Below, in pieces: positions 23,893 through 33,482 of a stretch of 64,000 nt of DNA. A program made the translations under genes and the position numbers. This DNA comes from Branchipolynoe longqiensis (Eukaryota > Annelida > Polychaeta > Phyllodocida > Polynoidae): positions 138,914,415-138,978,414 of the forward strand of contig CM059187.1 in the NCBI GenBank assembly GCA_030323885.1. Reading direction: 5' to 3'. The notes beneath the pieces are model-generated. The model was not told the origin of the DNA. It saw only the letters and a program-made list of their open reading frames with translations, and made no database searches. The stretch's first letter is position 1. Every line of letters starts with the position of its first letter.

Positions 23893-25002
23893 TTAGTTGG
23901 CGAGAAGACGCTTTGCAACGCCGGTAGGCTTTTCTAGTCGTTTATTATAATGTTTTGCAAACGACTTAGCCGTCTTCCAGCCTGCATGCGCTAGTATTCT
24001 TTTCACAGAAATACCAAGCACCCGTGCCTTGGAGACCATGGCTCCTCTAGTTGAGTGGGAAGAGTATTTACTCGTATCCACTCCAGCCAATTTCAACACC
24101 GTAATTGTCCATCTGGCAAGTGTGTCTCGTGAAATCGCCTTATGTGGCTTTATAAAGCTCACTAATAGTTGTTGTGATGCACGTAAATCCTTTGTCTTGT
24201 ATATATAAGCCCGTATGGCCGACACAACACATAATTTCCGATCATTCGGAAAACAGTCTAAGTGAACCGTTGATAAAGGGTCACCTAACGTGTTCGATTT
24301 AAGCAATTTTTCTAAATCAAACGTAGCTTGTTGCTTGTCTATTTCTAATCCAGTTAAGGATAAAGCAACAATCGTCTGTCCTCTGTGTCCGGTTACTAAC
24401 AATAACAGGACCGCGACCTTAAAACCTAACTGTTTTATATCTAACCACGAGTTGTGAGGCCAAGCCTGAAACAACTTAAATACTATAGAAACATCCCAAA
24501 ACAGACTATACTTTGGTTTTGGAGGATTCCTTTGATAAATTGAACGAAGTAAATAACAAATAACATAATGTTTTCCAACTGTTTCGCCATCAATTCTAGG
24601 TAATATAATTGATAACGCACACCTCGCCGCATTAATCGATCCAAAGGAAAGTCCTTCATCCTCTAGAGAACGAAGAAACCGAGCTACTTGTGAAATCTTT
24701 GGATTTGTTGGCTTAACTTTCATTAACAAACAATGTACACCCCATTTCTTTAAATAGGTTGTATACATTTTGACAGTTCCTGGCCTCCAGGCATCCGATA
24801 CTATCCTATCCTCAGTAATTCTGTCCAATCCAAATTGCTGTAGCTGCTTCCTTAGAAAAGGAATGCCAATAGGGGCATCGTTGACACGTCGCCGTGAACC
24901 ACTAGCGGTCCGTGGTGCGTCAGATTCCCGAGTTTTCTTGGGAATCGTATACGATCTTTTGCCAGTTGTGAAACTGCTGGCAGCCAAGGTTGCGTGTCCC
25001 AA
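23893..25002 (-). CDS. DIRS copy 1 tyrosine recombinase
   Basis: An intact 369-residue frame, counted from a TTG at 25002; the first in-frame ATG is at residue 79. It overlaps the RT frame by 151 bp in another frame. The catalytic residues are present: Arg207 in TGHRGQTIVAL, His316 and Arg319 in HSTRGAM, His339 in LAHAGW and the nucleophile candidate Tyr352 in KHYNKR. In DIRS elements this enzyme integrates a circular DNA intermediate by site-specific recombination without a target duplication. It stops just after a short AAC codon run before the 3' complementary region. Confidence 0.9.
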   Translation of the reverse strand: MGHATLAASSFTTGKRSYTIPKKTRESDAPRTASGSRRRVNDAPIGIPFLRKQLQQFGLDRITEDRIVSDAWRPGTVKMYTTYLKKWGVHCLLMKVKPTNPKISQVARFLRSLEDEGLSFGSINAARCALSIILPRIDGETVGKHYVICYLLRSIYQRNPPKPKYSLFWDVSIVFKLFQAWPHNSWLDIKQLGFKVAVLLLLVTGHRGQTIVALSLTGLEIDKQQATFDLEKLLKSNTLGDPLSTVHLDCFPNDRKLCVVSAIRAYIYKTKDLRASQQLLVSFIKPHKAISRDTLARWTITVLKLAGVDTSKYSSHSTRGAMVSKARVLGISVKRILAHAGWKTAKSFAKHYNKRLEKPTGVAKRLLAN

Positions 25003-26702
25003 TCGGGCACCACCAGTATCGCATGTGTCCCTTCCAAGCCGATTTTTCTCACTACTCGGCTGATAATGCTAAATGGTGGGAAAATATAAAAATAATTATT
25101 TTCCCAGGTAATAGCAAACGCATCTACTTTCCAAGCATCCGGTTCAGGATGCCAAGAAACATAACAGGGTAACTTGTTATTATTTCGTGATGCAAATAAG
25201 TCAACTTCAGGTGTACCCCATTTTTCACAAACGAAGTTAAACAAAGGTGTAGAGAGAGACCACTCTAAATGGTCATGGAAATTTCTACTTTTATAATCTG
25301 CAAGTGTATTTTGTGACCCTGGAATATGCGCTACAGTCAGCCAGACTTGTTGAGCCTGTGCCCAGTTCCAAATCAGTTTAGATAACTGATTGCAAGACTT
25401 TGATTTGGTTCCACCCATGTTACGAATATATGCCATGGCAGTAGTATTATCAGTTAGTATTCTAACCTGTGATTTATTTATCTTTACTAAACTACGCAAG
25501 CCCAGATAAATAGCACGCAATTCTAGTGCATTAATATAGTCTGATTTTTCATCATCAAGCCATCTACCTCCTGTTGTGACCCCATCTCGATGAGCTCCCC
25601 AACCTTCTAACGAAGCATCAGTAGTAATTACTGTATTAGGTTCCGCCATGCGGATTGGATTTGGTGAACTTGCTATATGTTGCATCCACCATCCAATATC
25701 CTGTAACCCTTCTTGCGAAATAAACATCTTTCGCTCAAAATTGCCTTTAGTTCGTGTTAACGCTAAATTTTTATCTATTTCTAGCGACTTAATATGGGCC
25801 TTCCCATATAACACAGCAGGTGCATATGATGTCATTATGCCAATAAGAACAGCAACCTGTCTAATTTTTGGCTTTGATAACTTAATAAGCTGAGTCGCTG
25901 TAGTCATAAACTTAATTAGTTTTTGTTCTGTTATCGACACTGTAAGGGACTGTGTATCCAGAATAAACCCTAAACATTTGAGTTGTTTTGTTGGTTTAAA
26001 CACTGACTTTTGTTGATGTACATAAAACCCCAATTTAGTGAGTAATGCACATAAATCCAAAACTGCATTCACACAACCAATTTGTGTTGATGCTATAATA
26101 AAAGAATCATCTATGTATGGAAACATTATGTGACCCTTCCTCGCCATTACCGAGAAAACAGGTTGAAGCAATTTAGTAAATAAACGTGGCGCACAAGCTA
26201 AGCCATTCGGCATGCAGGTAAACTCATAGAGTTGGTTATCCCAAATAAATCGAAGAAATTTTCGGTATTGTTCCATTATGGGAAGCGTATAATATGCATC
26301 CTGTAAATCAACACTAGCCATCCACGCATCTGGTGTAATCAGATCTCGTGCCGTATCTAGAGAAAACATTTTAAAATGTCGATATTCCACCCTTTTATTA
26401 AGGATTGTTAAATCCAGGATCATTCGAACCTCACCATTAGGCTTCGGTCTCGAGAAAATGTTTGAAATAAACTGTCCTGAACAGTGTGTCACTTTTTGTA
26501 TAATTCCTTTCTCAAAGAATTTATGTACCTGTTTAGTTAGTGCGTCTCGTTCAACTGGTTGAATGTTATATGGAAAAGGTATTATACTTTGTACAGGAAT
26601 TTGTGTAAAGGGAATGTGAACACCCCTAACTATTTTTATAATTTCTTGGTCACTAGTAATTTTGTGCCACTCAGAAATATGATTACTAATATTACCAGCC
26701 AC
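24852..26702 (-). CDS. DIRS copy 1 reverse transcriptase/RNase H/methyltransferase-like
   Basis: An intact frame of about 616 residues counted from a GTG at 26702; the frame is open upstream and has no ATG at the start. RT: SRPKPNGEVRMILDL, motif A VDLQDAYY (Asp about 132), CMPNGLACAPRLF, and the catalytic YIDD at about 196-199. RNase H: TDASLEGWGA (Asp 362), ALELRA (Glu 394), LTDNTTA (Asp 418) and NTLADYKSR (Asp 469). The C-terminal 130 residues (WGTPEVDLFASR, SWHPEPDAWKVDAF, FPPFSII, VVPDWDTQPW) resemble the Dam-like methyltransferase domain of DIRS elements; this last call is moderate. Its 3' end overlaps the recombinase frame by about 150 bp. Confidence 0.9.
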   Translation of the reverse strand: MAGNISNHISEWHKITSDQEIIKIVRGVHIPFTQIPVQSIIPFPYNIQPVERDALTKQVHKFFEKGIIQKVTHCSGQFISNIFSRPKPNGEVRMILDLTILNKRVEYRHFKMFSLDTARDLITPDAWMASVDLQDAYYTLPIMEQYRKFLRFIWDNQLYEFTCMPNGLACAPRLFTKLLQPVFSVMARKGHIMFPYIDDSFIIASTQIGCVNAVLDLCALLTKLGFYVHQQKSVFKPTKQLKCLGFILDTQSLTVSITEQKLIKFMTTATQLIKLSKPKIRQVAVLIGIMTSYAPAVLYGKAHIKSLEIDKNLALTRTKGNFERKMFISQEGLQDIGWWMQHIASSPNPIRMAEPNTVITTDASLEGWGAHRDGVTTGGRWLDDEKSDYINALELRAIYLGLRSLVKINKSQVRILTDNTTAMAYIRNMGGTKSKSCNQLSKLIWNWAQAQQVWLTVAHIPGSQNTLADYKSRNFHDHLEWSLSTPLFNFVCEKWGTPEVDLFASRNNNKLPCYVSWHPEPDAWKVDAFAITWENNYFYIFPPFSIISRVVRKIGLEGTHAILVVPDWDTQPWLPAVSQLAKDRIRFPRKLGNLTHHGPLVVHGDVSTMPLLAFLF

Positions 26703-26764
26703 AAAGCTTACAGTTTGTGTGTTTTTAGAGGCTTCAGGGACTTGTAAAGTTTGTGTTTGGACCT

Positions 26765-27145
26765 CTACTTGGACCCGCCCCTGGGGAAAGGTCTCGACGA
26801 GTTGAACCCTCGGCCTATTGGCCGTGCGGTGTTGTCGGTCCAGCCTGGGCGAGCGCCCCGGCCCCGAAACCCTTGACCGAAACTTGAACTCGGTCTGGTT
26901 CCTCTGGTGAACCGTCGTGGACGAAAATCCCCTCGTGACTTTTTGAAACGAGGAGCTTCCTGTTTCTTCTTGCCATCCATGTTTTTGCCACTCTTGGCTG
27001 CAGTCTCTACCTCTTTATAGAGGTATTGTAGTTGACCGCCAAACATCTTGGTGTTATCTAAAGGTTTCCCTTTAATCGGCTCTGGAGCAAGATAAAGCGT
27101 AAACTCCTTCCCCTCATTATCAGTAACCTTCTTAGAACGAGCCAC
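26765..27145 (-). CDS. DIRS copy 1 ORF2, basic RG-rich protein
   Basis: About 126 residues are shown, but the first codon here is GTG and the frame is open further upstream into the end of gag, with no ATG near its start. It is probably expressed by frameshifting from gag or by splicing. It contains TKMFGGQLQYLYKEVETAAK followed by an Arg/Gly/Phe-rich tail (RPRRFTRGTRP, FRGRGARPGW) like RNA-binding RGG segments. It ends at TAG 26765, where the RT frame is already open in the -1 relation. It may really be the C-terminal part of the Gag product. Confidence 0.7.
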   Translation of the reverse strand: MARSKKVTDNEGKEFTLYLAPEPIKGKPLDNTKMFGGQLQYLYKEVETAAKSGKNMDGKKKQEAPRFKKSRGDFRPRRFTRGTRPSSSFGQGFRGRGARPGWTDNTARPIGRGFNSSRPFPRGGSK

Positions 27146-27185
27146 TTCCTTGCCAGCATCTGTGCAAACTGACTTGAAGACATTT

Positions 27186-28124
27186 TCATATCTTCGAAAC
27201 GACAGGTAATTTACCTGCCGCCGCTAACACTGCAATGCCTTTGTCCATTGTCTTAGCCAAAGACGAGAACTTATTTTCACTCTGCATCCTATTAGCCACA
27301 GGAACAATAGCTGTTAGGGTAGCCAACACTGCCTTATGCACTGTGTGCAACACATCCTCAAACTTCTTACGGTCATCCGTCATATTGACATCCCGATCCA
27401 TTTCTTTAATGATGGAGTTGGGAACACCCTTTATGCCTGTTAACTCATCTCCTAACTTGGAGATAACCTCCGCCGGTTTGAACGTGCGGAAATGACCATT
27501 CACGGTCTCGCGCATAAGCGTAGTGGTTTTAACCCGCTTAGCCTTTGGCTTCTCCACCTTCTTAGCCACTTTAGTGCCAATGTCCGCATAGACCCCTTCA
27601 TATATGGTGTCTGAGTCTGATTCCGTAGAAGTAGACTCAGTGGACGAATCAGAAGAAGAAAATTTCCTCTTCCTCTTCTTCTTTTTGGACTTAGTCTTCC
27701 GCTTTTTGCGAAAACCAGTCTCTGCCCGCTCCTTGGTGAATTCATCACCCGAAGAAATCACCTGTTTCTTCTTCTTCCTCCGTTTAGGAGAAGGAGGAGG
27801 AGGAGCCTTAAGCTCCACCGCCGAGTCTGTGTCCAAGAAATCCTCAAACGAATCCTCTTGGACACTCGGCCTACGCCGCTTCCGAGACACAGGCGATTTG
27901 GCAGTCAAGATGTGGCTTTCCAATCGTGCAAAGCGAGCCTCCCAATCTGGAGGCGCAGGCACATCAGGCACTGCGTCCTCGTCCGGGTCGGAGAGGATAT
28001 GCGCCCGGGGCTGTGTCGACGGCCCTGCCGACAACACAGGTGAGGAGTCGTACTCCTCGTCCACTCCACTCGGAACACGCCCCTCGGCTGCTGCTGCACC
28101 GCGCTTACTCCGCTTCGTGGCCAT
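27186..28124 (-). CDS. DIRS copy 1 gag-like ORF1
   Basis: A 312-residue frame starting at an ATG (28124) that lies 6 nt after a strong tttgtttcag acceptor-like site. The N-terminus is Ala/Gly/Ser/Pro-rich and acidic. The middle has several Lys/Arg clusters (KRRKKKKQ and a longer Lys-rich run) that look like nuclear-localisation or nucleic-acid-binding signals. The C-terminal third is a conserved-looking helical region including GHFRTFKPAEVISKLGDEL and MTDDRKKFEDVLHTVHKAVL. No zinc knuckle is visible. Position as the first frame suggests a structural nucleocapsid-like role; this is inference. The last codons read ATA TGA, and the next frame overlaps in +1 relation. Confidence 0.8.
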   Translation of the reverse strand: MATKRSKRGAAAAEGRVPSGVDEEYDSSPVLSAGPSTQPRAHILSDPDEDAVPDVPAPPDWEARFARLESHILTAKSPVSRKRRRPSVQEDSFEDFLDTDSAVELKAPPPPSPKRRKKKKQVISSGDEFTKERAETGFRKKRKTKSKKKKRKRKFSSSDSSTESTSTESDSDTIYEGVYADIGTKVAKKVEKPKAKRVKTTTLMRETVNGHFRTFKPAEVISKLGDELTGIKGVPNSIIKEMDRDVNMTDDRKKFEDVLHTVHKAVLATLTAIVPVANRMQSENKFSSLAKTMDKGIAVLAAAGKLPVVSKI

Positions 28125-28130
28125 CGGGAG

Positions 28131-28728
28131 CTGAAACAAAGATTTTTGGTCAGTCCCGGTATATATATATGTCACAATATGGTTGTTTCAAACTCATTTG
28201 GACATCTATTGGTGTTAGAGAACGTGTTTATACCGTTATAACACAGGCGTAATAAGCTAAATTTGTGCGTGGGTTGTGGGTCAAGCCCAAACCTTACGCG
28301 GGGTCGGGACCAGTGTATCGGCCCGCCCATCCCTCTGTTCCGCACACTTCTCCCACCTGTGACTACTACGTCAACAAGTTGGAGAAAATGCTACGAAACT
28401 CAGAGAAACGCCTGAAAAAGTTTTGTCTAGGGGAGTCTATAAAAGAAACCCAGGAGCATCTCCAACATTACTCTCTATTAGAGTACGAGAGAATTTCCAC
28501 ATGAGATAGGGCGAAACCCACATCTCTACCCATAGTCACACGGTGACCCGGGTGTTGACATAACCGCTAATGACCGGTTTGGTTCCTTCGAGAAACCCAC
28601 TCGAGTGTTCTATCCTTGGTTGTTTATAACCAAATAACTCGTCCAAATTGGACCAACGAAAGTCTAAACTTTCCATAATGATGCTCTAATGCATCATAAT
28701 TAAGCTAACCACAGTTTTTATTACTTAC
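28131..28728 (-). other. Predicted leader intron of DIRS copy 1
   Basis: On the minus strand the leader has a consensus donor GCA|GTAAGT at 28728 and, 598 bp later, a branch-point-like ctgac followed by caaaaatctttgtttcag at 28131. The gag ATG starts 6 nt into the next exon. Copy 2 keeps both sites (42214 and 41629). Splicing would give a leader exon of about 150 nt made largely of the 5' inverted terminal region. Spliceosomal introns are known in some tyrosine-recombinase retrotransposons; this instance is a prediction. Confidence 0.55.
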
Positions 28729-28807
28729 TGCGTATTTGCTTGTATGTAGACTAATCTTGCCGGAGCAACCCAACGACACGTTATCCAGTCGTGAGTTGTA
28801 TATGCTA

Positions 28808-28877
28808 ATTGCTGGTACCGGACGTGCTTACCTCTCCCTAGCCTGAGGCTAGCCTGAGGCTGTTTACCGAGGTAAAA
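28808..28877. repeat. DIRS copy 1 5' inverted terminal region
   Basis: The 5' end of the element on the minus strand. The outer 45 nt pair with the internal complementary region, and the inner 34 nt (28808-28841) pair with 23535-23568. It contains a doubled gcctcaggcta motif. Confidence 0.88.
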
Positions 28878-28878
28878 T

Positions 28879-29000
28879 ATATGTATATGTGTATGTGTCT
28901 GTGTATATGTGTATCTGTATATGTGTGTATGTGTGTATGTATGTGTATGTGTGTATGTGTGTGTGTGTGTGTGTGTGCTTGTGCGTGTGTGTGTGTGTGT
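28879..29000. repeat. TATG/TG simple repeat at DIRS copy 1 right flank
   Basis: The same type of repeat as 23165-23451, showing that the element landed within one simple-sequence tract. Confidence 0.85.
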
Positions 29001-29742
29001 ATGGGTCGTTCTCAGAAACTGTGTACCACCTGAGGTAGTCTACTTGAAATGCATATTTCAAATAAACTCATTATGGATGGTCAATATTTAGATTTCATCA
29101 TTTAGCCCAATAATGTGGGATATATTTTAGATCAAAAGTAAATGTTAATATTGTGTATTATGTATCTTATTGGGATGGATGTAGCTAAATAAATAGAAAA
29201 TTACATCACTAATTTGTGACATTTTCAACAGCATTGAAAATAAAGTGTCACAAACTTAATGAAAACCTCTGAACAACAGCACATTTCACTTCAAATGATC
29301 ATATACAATGTCTTCATTAAGTTGAAGACATTTATTTCTAAACAAATTATACAAATTATGAAATAGTTAACCTTTTTTGGAGTCATTAACACGGCAACAT
29401 TTCATTTCCACTTGCAAGTACTATGAAACTCTGTATCAAACACTGAGTACAGATACAGTACAGGAACTATTTTCACCATTTGACACTATGCATGGAACCA
29501 GTTATGGTATAGTAAAAGATAAATCCTGAAATTACCCCATAACATTGAAATTTGAGCTGAACATTTGTGTAAAATTGTTGATTCTACTTGGACTGTTACC
29601 GTGCTAATATTTTTCTGCTTTTCTATTTAATCATCACAAATAAGACAAAAAAATAGGAATGAGGTTTCAAATTATTATTACTACTATTTCTAAAGCAAGT
29701 GGCATGTGAAATGTCCTAAAAATGTCAAGTTTTGTGGGGAAA
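29001..29742. mobile_element. DNA element family E, left part
   Basis: Closely matches the first three quarters of 52554-53516. The left end abuts a TG tract; the right end is truncated. Confidence 0.7.
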
Positions 29743-29807
29743 ATGTATATAGGACTAGCAACCTTAAAAGTCACCTTTAATTGATGATAATGTTAGAAAC
29801 CCAAACA

Positions 29808-30078
29808 TTAAAGTTGCATGATCCAATGGTTTTGAGTTTCTGCCCTACATTTTAAATAACTATATGAGGTTGATTGTCAATCGACGTTACTTCAGTTTGA
29901 AATAACTATTTTAAAGGGTTACATTTGGAGATATTTAAAGTGGAAACATGCTAAATTAATTTTGATGTGCACACCGAAATGTTAGAATCTTTGCATACCC
30001 ATATGCAAGTTGAAAATGTAGGATAAAATCTAGATTTTGGTTAGGACAGTTTGCTTTCATCGGATTATGCAGCTTTAA
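29808..30078. mobile_element. TTAA-flanked MITE (family D), copy 3
   Basis: Ends agttgcatgatccaatgg and the complement of agctgcataatccgatg, with TTAA on both sides. Confidence 0.7.
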
Positions 30079-30090
30079 ATTAGTCGAGAA

Positions 30091-30890
30091 TATGTGACCC
30101 AACACCACGAAATGAGTCATGTTGACCCAAACAACAAAACTGAGTTAAGGACTTATTCAAAAAGAGCAGTGTGTAAGCTTTAAAATGGTACCAAATTTAT
30201 TCTTCTAGAATGAATATTGACCAAATTCTTTTTTTTTAGACTTTAAATTCCAAGGTAATTATATTGAATGTGCATTACAAAATGCATAATAAAAGTACTT
30301 TTTTGTGTGTCATAAGTATAGTTTTACCCAGATAAAGGATTCACCTGGTACTCGCAGTACAAGGGTGAATACCAACCCTATATAAAAACGGTTGAAAAAG
30401 CGGGTTAATGAATTGAGAGCCTAATTTCACAATCTAAGAAGCAACAATTATTCTTTACATATGTCTTATTGATAGCCCGCTACCTTTGAGTTGAAAAATA
30501 TAATATAATATCTAGTTTAATAAGATTTAAAAGTGAAATCGACGGCGTTCTGCGGCCGCCATCTTGTCTTTTTGCATTCTCTCCCATTTCACCAACTCTG
30601 TTCTGATATAAGTAACCATTTGACACTGGTGCCAGACATTCTACTTCTTGTTCCATACTAACGCTATTTTCGCCCGTATTTATATAAGGCTGGTCTTCAC
30701 CCGTGTACTACAAGTACCGGGTGAATCTTTTATCTAAGTTTTACCCAGTGTATATGAAAATACACTCAGTAAAGGCAAGTTTTATGGGATAAACGAAAAT
30801 CAATAATTTCACCCACATAAACGTTGATGGCCTATTACCCAAAATGCATAAGTGTGCAACCCGACTCACTTCACGGTGTCGGGTCACATA
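30091..30890. mobile_element. MITE family C with GTGACCC termini
   Basis: Inverted ends tatgtgacccaacacc at 30091 and their complement at 30890, interrupted by M9 copy 2. Net length without the insert is about 385 bp. No coding capacity. Confidence 0.75.
30329..30736. mobile_element. MITE family M9, copy 2
   Basis: A 408-bp copy inserted inside another MITE (30091-30890). Flanked by agttttacc (30320-30328 and 30737-30745). The first base of the left end is C instead of T. Confidence 0.85.
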
Positions 30891-31133
30891 TGTAGGCCTC
30901 ATTTCATGTACACTGTAAAAGTGTAAACACCTCCAGATCCTTCCAGCCTTTATTCACATTTAATCCAAAACGAGGTTCATGCAGCTTTCGCTTTCACACA
31001 ACAGAATGACACTGTGTGATATGCACAAATGGATCACAGTACCCGAGGACAATCCATTCAATAAATAATTCAATACACATAGATATAGCTATATAAATGC
31101 TAGCCCACACGTGCCTTTCATGTATACGTGTAC

Positions 31134-31405
31134 ATGGTTGGTTGTTGGAATGTTATGTCCTAGCAACATCTAAGGTCAGATGAGGACAGGTACCGACTTG
31201 TAACAATGTGCACTCATGGCAACTTTATAGTGCTGCCCTGCTTGGAGACGAGGCCACCAGCACCATATCCTGATATCCACTCAGTCACATTATCCTGACA
31301 CTGAGCCAACCAGTCCTTGCCCTATCCTAACAATGCTGTGCGCCTGACTAGGAAGCGACAAGTATACATTTTGATGTCATTGGTTTGACTCGACCATGGT
31401 TCGAC
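31134..31405 (-). mobile_element. SINE-A copy
   Basis: Body and tail complete; the head is lost after the B-box-like gttcgacc. Confidence 0.7.
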
Positions 31406-31790
31406 CTCATGAGTCGTATATGTGTACATGATGTGGTGCATGGTTGTCATGGCTGGCTGGACGTCACGTCGTCCCACATTATAACATAACGCGCACGCTA
31501 CCACTGCCCGGCACCAGACACCCATACTGGAGGTAACGTCGTAATGAAGGCCCACATAGACCTCAATATTCAACACAAAGACTATCATCGCGAGTTGGAG
31601 GTAAATAACTGATACGACGCTGTTGCTTTATTTTTAGTACAACTAATCGCCTGCGTGTCTTCCGTTGGCAACCTGGAAAATGCGCGATTTGTGGCGCCCC
31701 CTAGGTTCTGCAACAGGAACCATTTGCACATGTACATGCGATGTGTCACGTGCGTGTACGTGCAGATGTGCGAGCACACACGTGTATGTG

Positions 31791-31965
31791 ATACCCCAGT
31801 CACACTACAGCTTGTGACCACTCTGCGACCACCTTAGACCAAAGAACCCACACTCAGCCGCGACGTCCTTGCTACCAAAACAATGGTTGCCGATGTCTGG
31901 GTGTCACTGGTGAGTGTGGGTTCTTTGGTCTAAGGTGGTCGCAAGCTGTAGTGTGACTGGGGTAT
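31791..31965. mobile_element. Foldback MITE (family K)
   Basis: A 175-bp near-palindrome with arms of about 60 bp (ataccccagtcacactacag and complement, then ccaccttagaccaaagaacc). Confidence 0.72.
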
Positions 31966-32217
31966 TACATAACAAACCACAACACATTCACACAACAAAC
32001 AAACACCCACACCTTCACGCCGGTCCACATCTTCACACCCACTCACCCCTTCGCACCCACCCACCCACCCCTTCACACCCACTCCTGGTCCATCCTCTTA
32101 TTTGCTTCCCCATGAGGCTAACATGGACGGTCACCTTGCAATGCGGCCACTAATTTATTAATATGCATATTTTGCATTACTGTGTGCCTGACTGGGTGCA
32201 ACGGCCACGCACTGAAC

Positions 32218-32862
32218 CCTCGTCATTACTAGGATAGGGCAAGGACTGGTTAGCTCAGTGTCAAGATAATGTGGCTGAATAGGATATCAGGTCATGGTGC
32301 TGGTTAGATACAATATTCACCCCGTACTGCTGCAGTAGGGGTGCAAACCAACCCTATGTAAAAGCTGGCGAAAATGCGGGTCAAAGAATTGAGAGCCTAA
32401 TTTTACAATCTAAGAAGCAACAATTATTCTTTACATATATCTTATTGATAGCCCGCTCCCTTTGAGTTGAAAAATATAATATAATATATAGTTTAATAAG
32501 ATTTAAAAGTGAAATCGACGGCGTTCTGCGGCCGCCATCTTGTCTTTTTGCATTCTCTCCCATTTCACCAACTCTGTGCCTACATGGGACTGATGGGTAG
32601 CCATTTGATACTGGGGCCACAGTTTCTAGGTCATGTTCAGGCTAACGCTATTTTCGCCCGTATTTATATAAGGCTGGTCTTCACCCGTGTACTACAAGTA
32701 CCGGGTGAATCTTTTATCTAGGTGCTGGTGGCCTGGTCTCCTAGTGCTGCCCCACTATTAAGTCGCCATGAGTGCGCACTGTCACGAGCTGATACCTGTC
32801 CTAATATGACCTTAGATGTTGCCAGGATGTAAAACTCCAACAACCAACCAACCACAATTAAC
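32218..32862 (+). mobile_element. SINE-A copy split by M9 MITE
   Basis: Pieces 32218-32304 and 32721-32862 form one SINE when the MITE and one 9-bp copy are removed. Confidence 0.75.
32305..32720. mobile_element. MITE family M9, copy 3 (inside a SINE)
   Basis: A 416-bp copy splitting a SINE. The 9-bp duplication ggtgctggt (32296-32304, 32721-32729) restores the SINE sequence when one copy is removed. Confidence 0.87.
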
Positions 32863-33150
32863 CATATATATGATAGACAAGTTGAAAAGCCGAGGGACCA
32901 GTTTCCTTCACTTACCTAAATATGCCGATGCTACTCACCCTTACTGGACTAGCAGTATCATAGAGGCTATATCTGGTATATGTTATATGGTATATGTTAT
33001 ATGGTATATGGTACCTTATTGGCTGTCAGGAAATGGAGGATGACATCATGACTCAGCAGAATATAAAAGTAATTATTAATGCAGTTACAGGGAGCAGATG
33101 GCAGTGAGGTAGCATTAGACGCGGGGAGGGTGCAATCACCACACTGCCCA

Positions 33151-33482
33151 AATTGGTTGGTAGTTTGGAGTTTTACATCCAGGCAACATCTAAGATCATA
33201 TCAAAACGGGTACCGATTTATGACAGTGCGCACTCAGTGACTTTATAGTGCTGCCCCACTGGGAGATCAGGCCGCCAGTACCATGACCTGATATCCCACT
33301 CAGTCACATTATCCTGACACCGAGCCAACCAGTCCATGTCCTATTCTAATAATGCCAAGCGCCGGGCTAGGAAGCGACAAGGATCAATTTTGCAAGTCAT
33401 TGGTTTGACTATACCAGGAATTTAACGCCCGACCTTCCGCACGGGAGGCCTGCGCTTTACCGATTCGACCACCGCGTCCAGT
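33151..33482 (-). mobile_element. SINE-A copy
   Basis: Full-length with the alternative head. Confidence 0.72.

Larger units (their letters stand above)
23452..28878 (-). mobile_element. DIRS-type YR retrotransposon, copy 1 (complete)
   Basis: A complete element of about 5.4 kb in minus orientation. From its 5' end (28878) it has a terminal inverted region, a leader with a predicted intron, a gag-like frame, a basic RGG-type frame, an RT/RNase H/methyltransferase-like frame, an overlapping tyrosine recombinase, an internal complementary region and the 3' terminal region. Inverted termini plus an internal complementary region and a tyrosine recombinase instead of an integrase define the DIRS group. 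All frames are open, so it may be autonomous. Both flanks are TATG/TG simple repeat and I see no target duplication, as expected for recombinase-mediated insertion. It lies in sense in the large RALBP1 intron. Confidence 0.92.

Noticed and set aside
26820..26840. Conserved -1 slippery site TTTCCCC between DIRS ORF2 and RT
   Set aside because: Copy 2 has CTTCCCC instead, so the heptamer is not conserved; recoding remains possible but this site is not supported.
27604..28134. Ser/Phe-rich plus-strand frame opposite DIRS gag
   Set aside because: Antisense of the Lys/Glu/Ser-rich gag frame, with no independent support; copy 2 breaks it.
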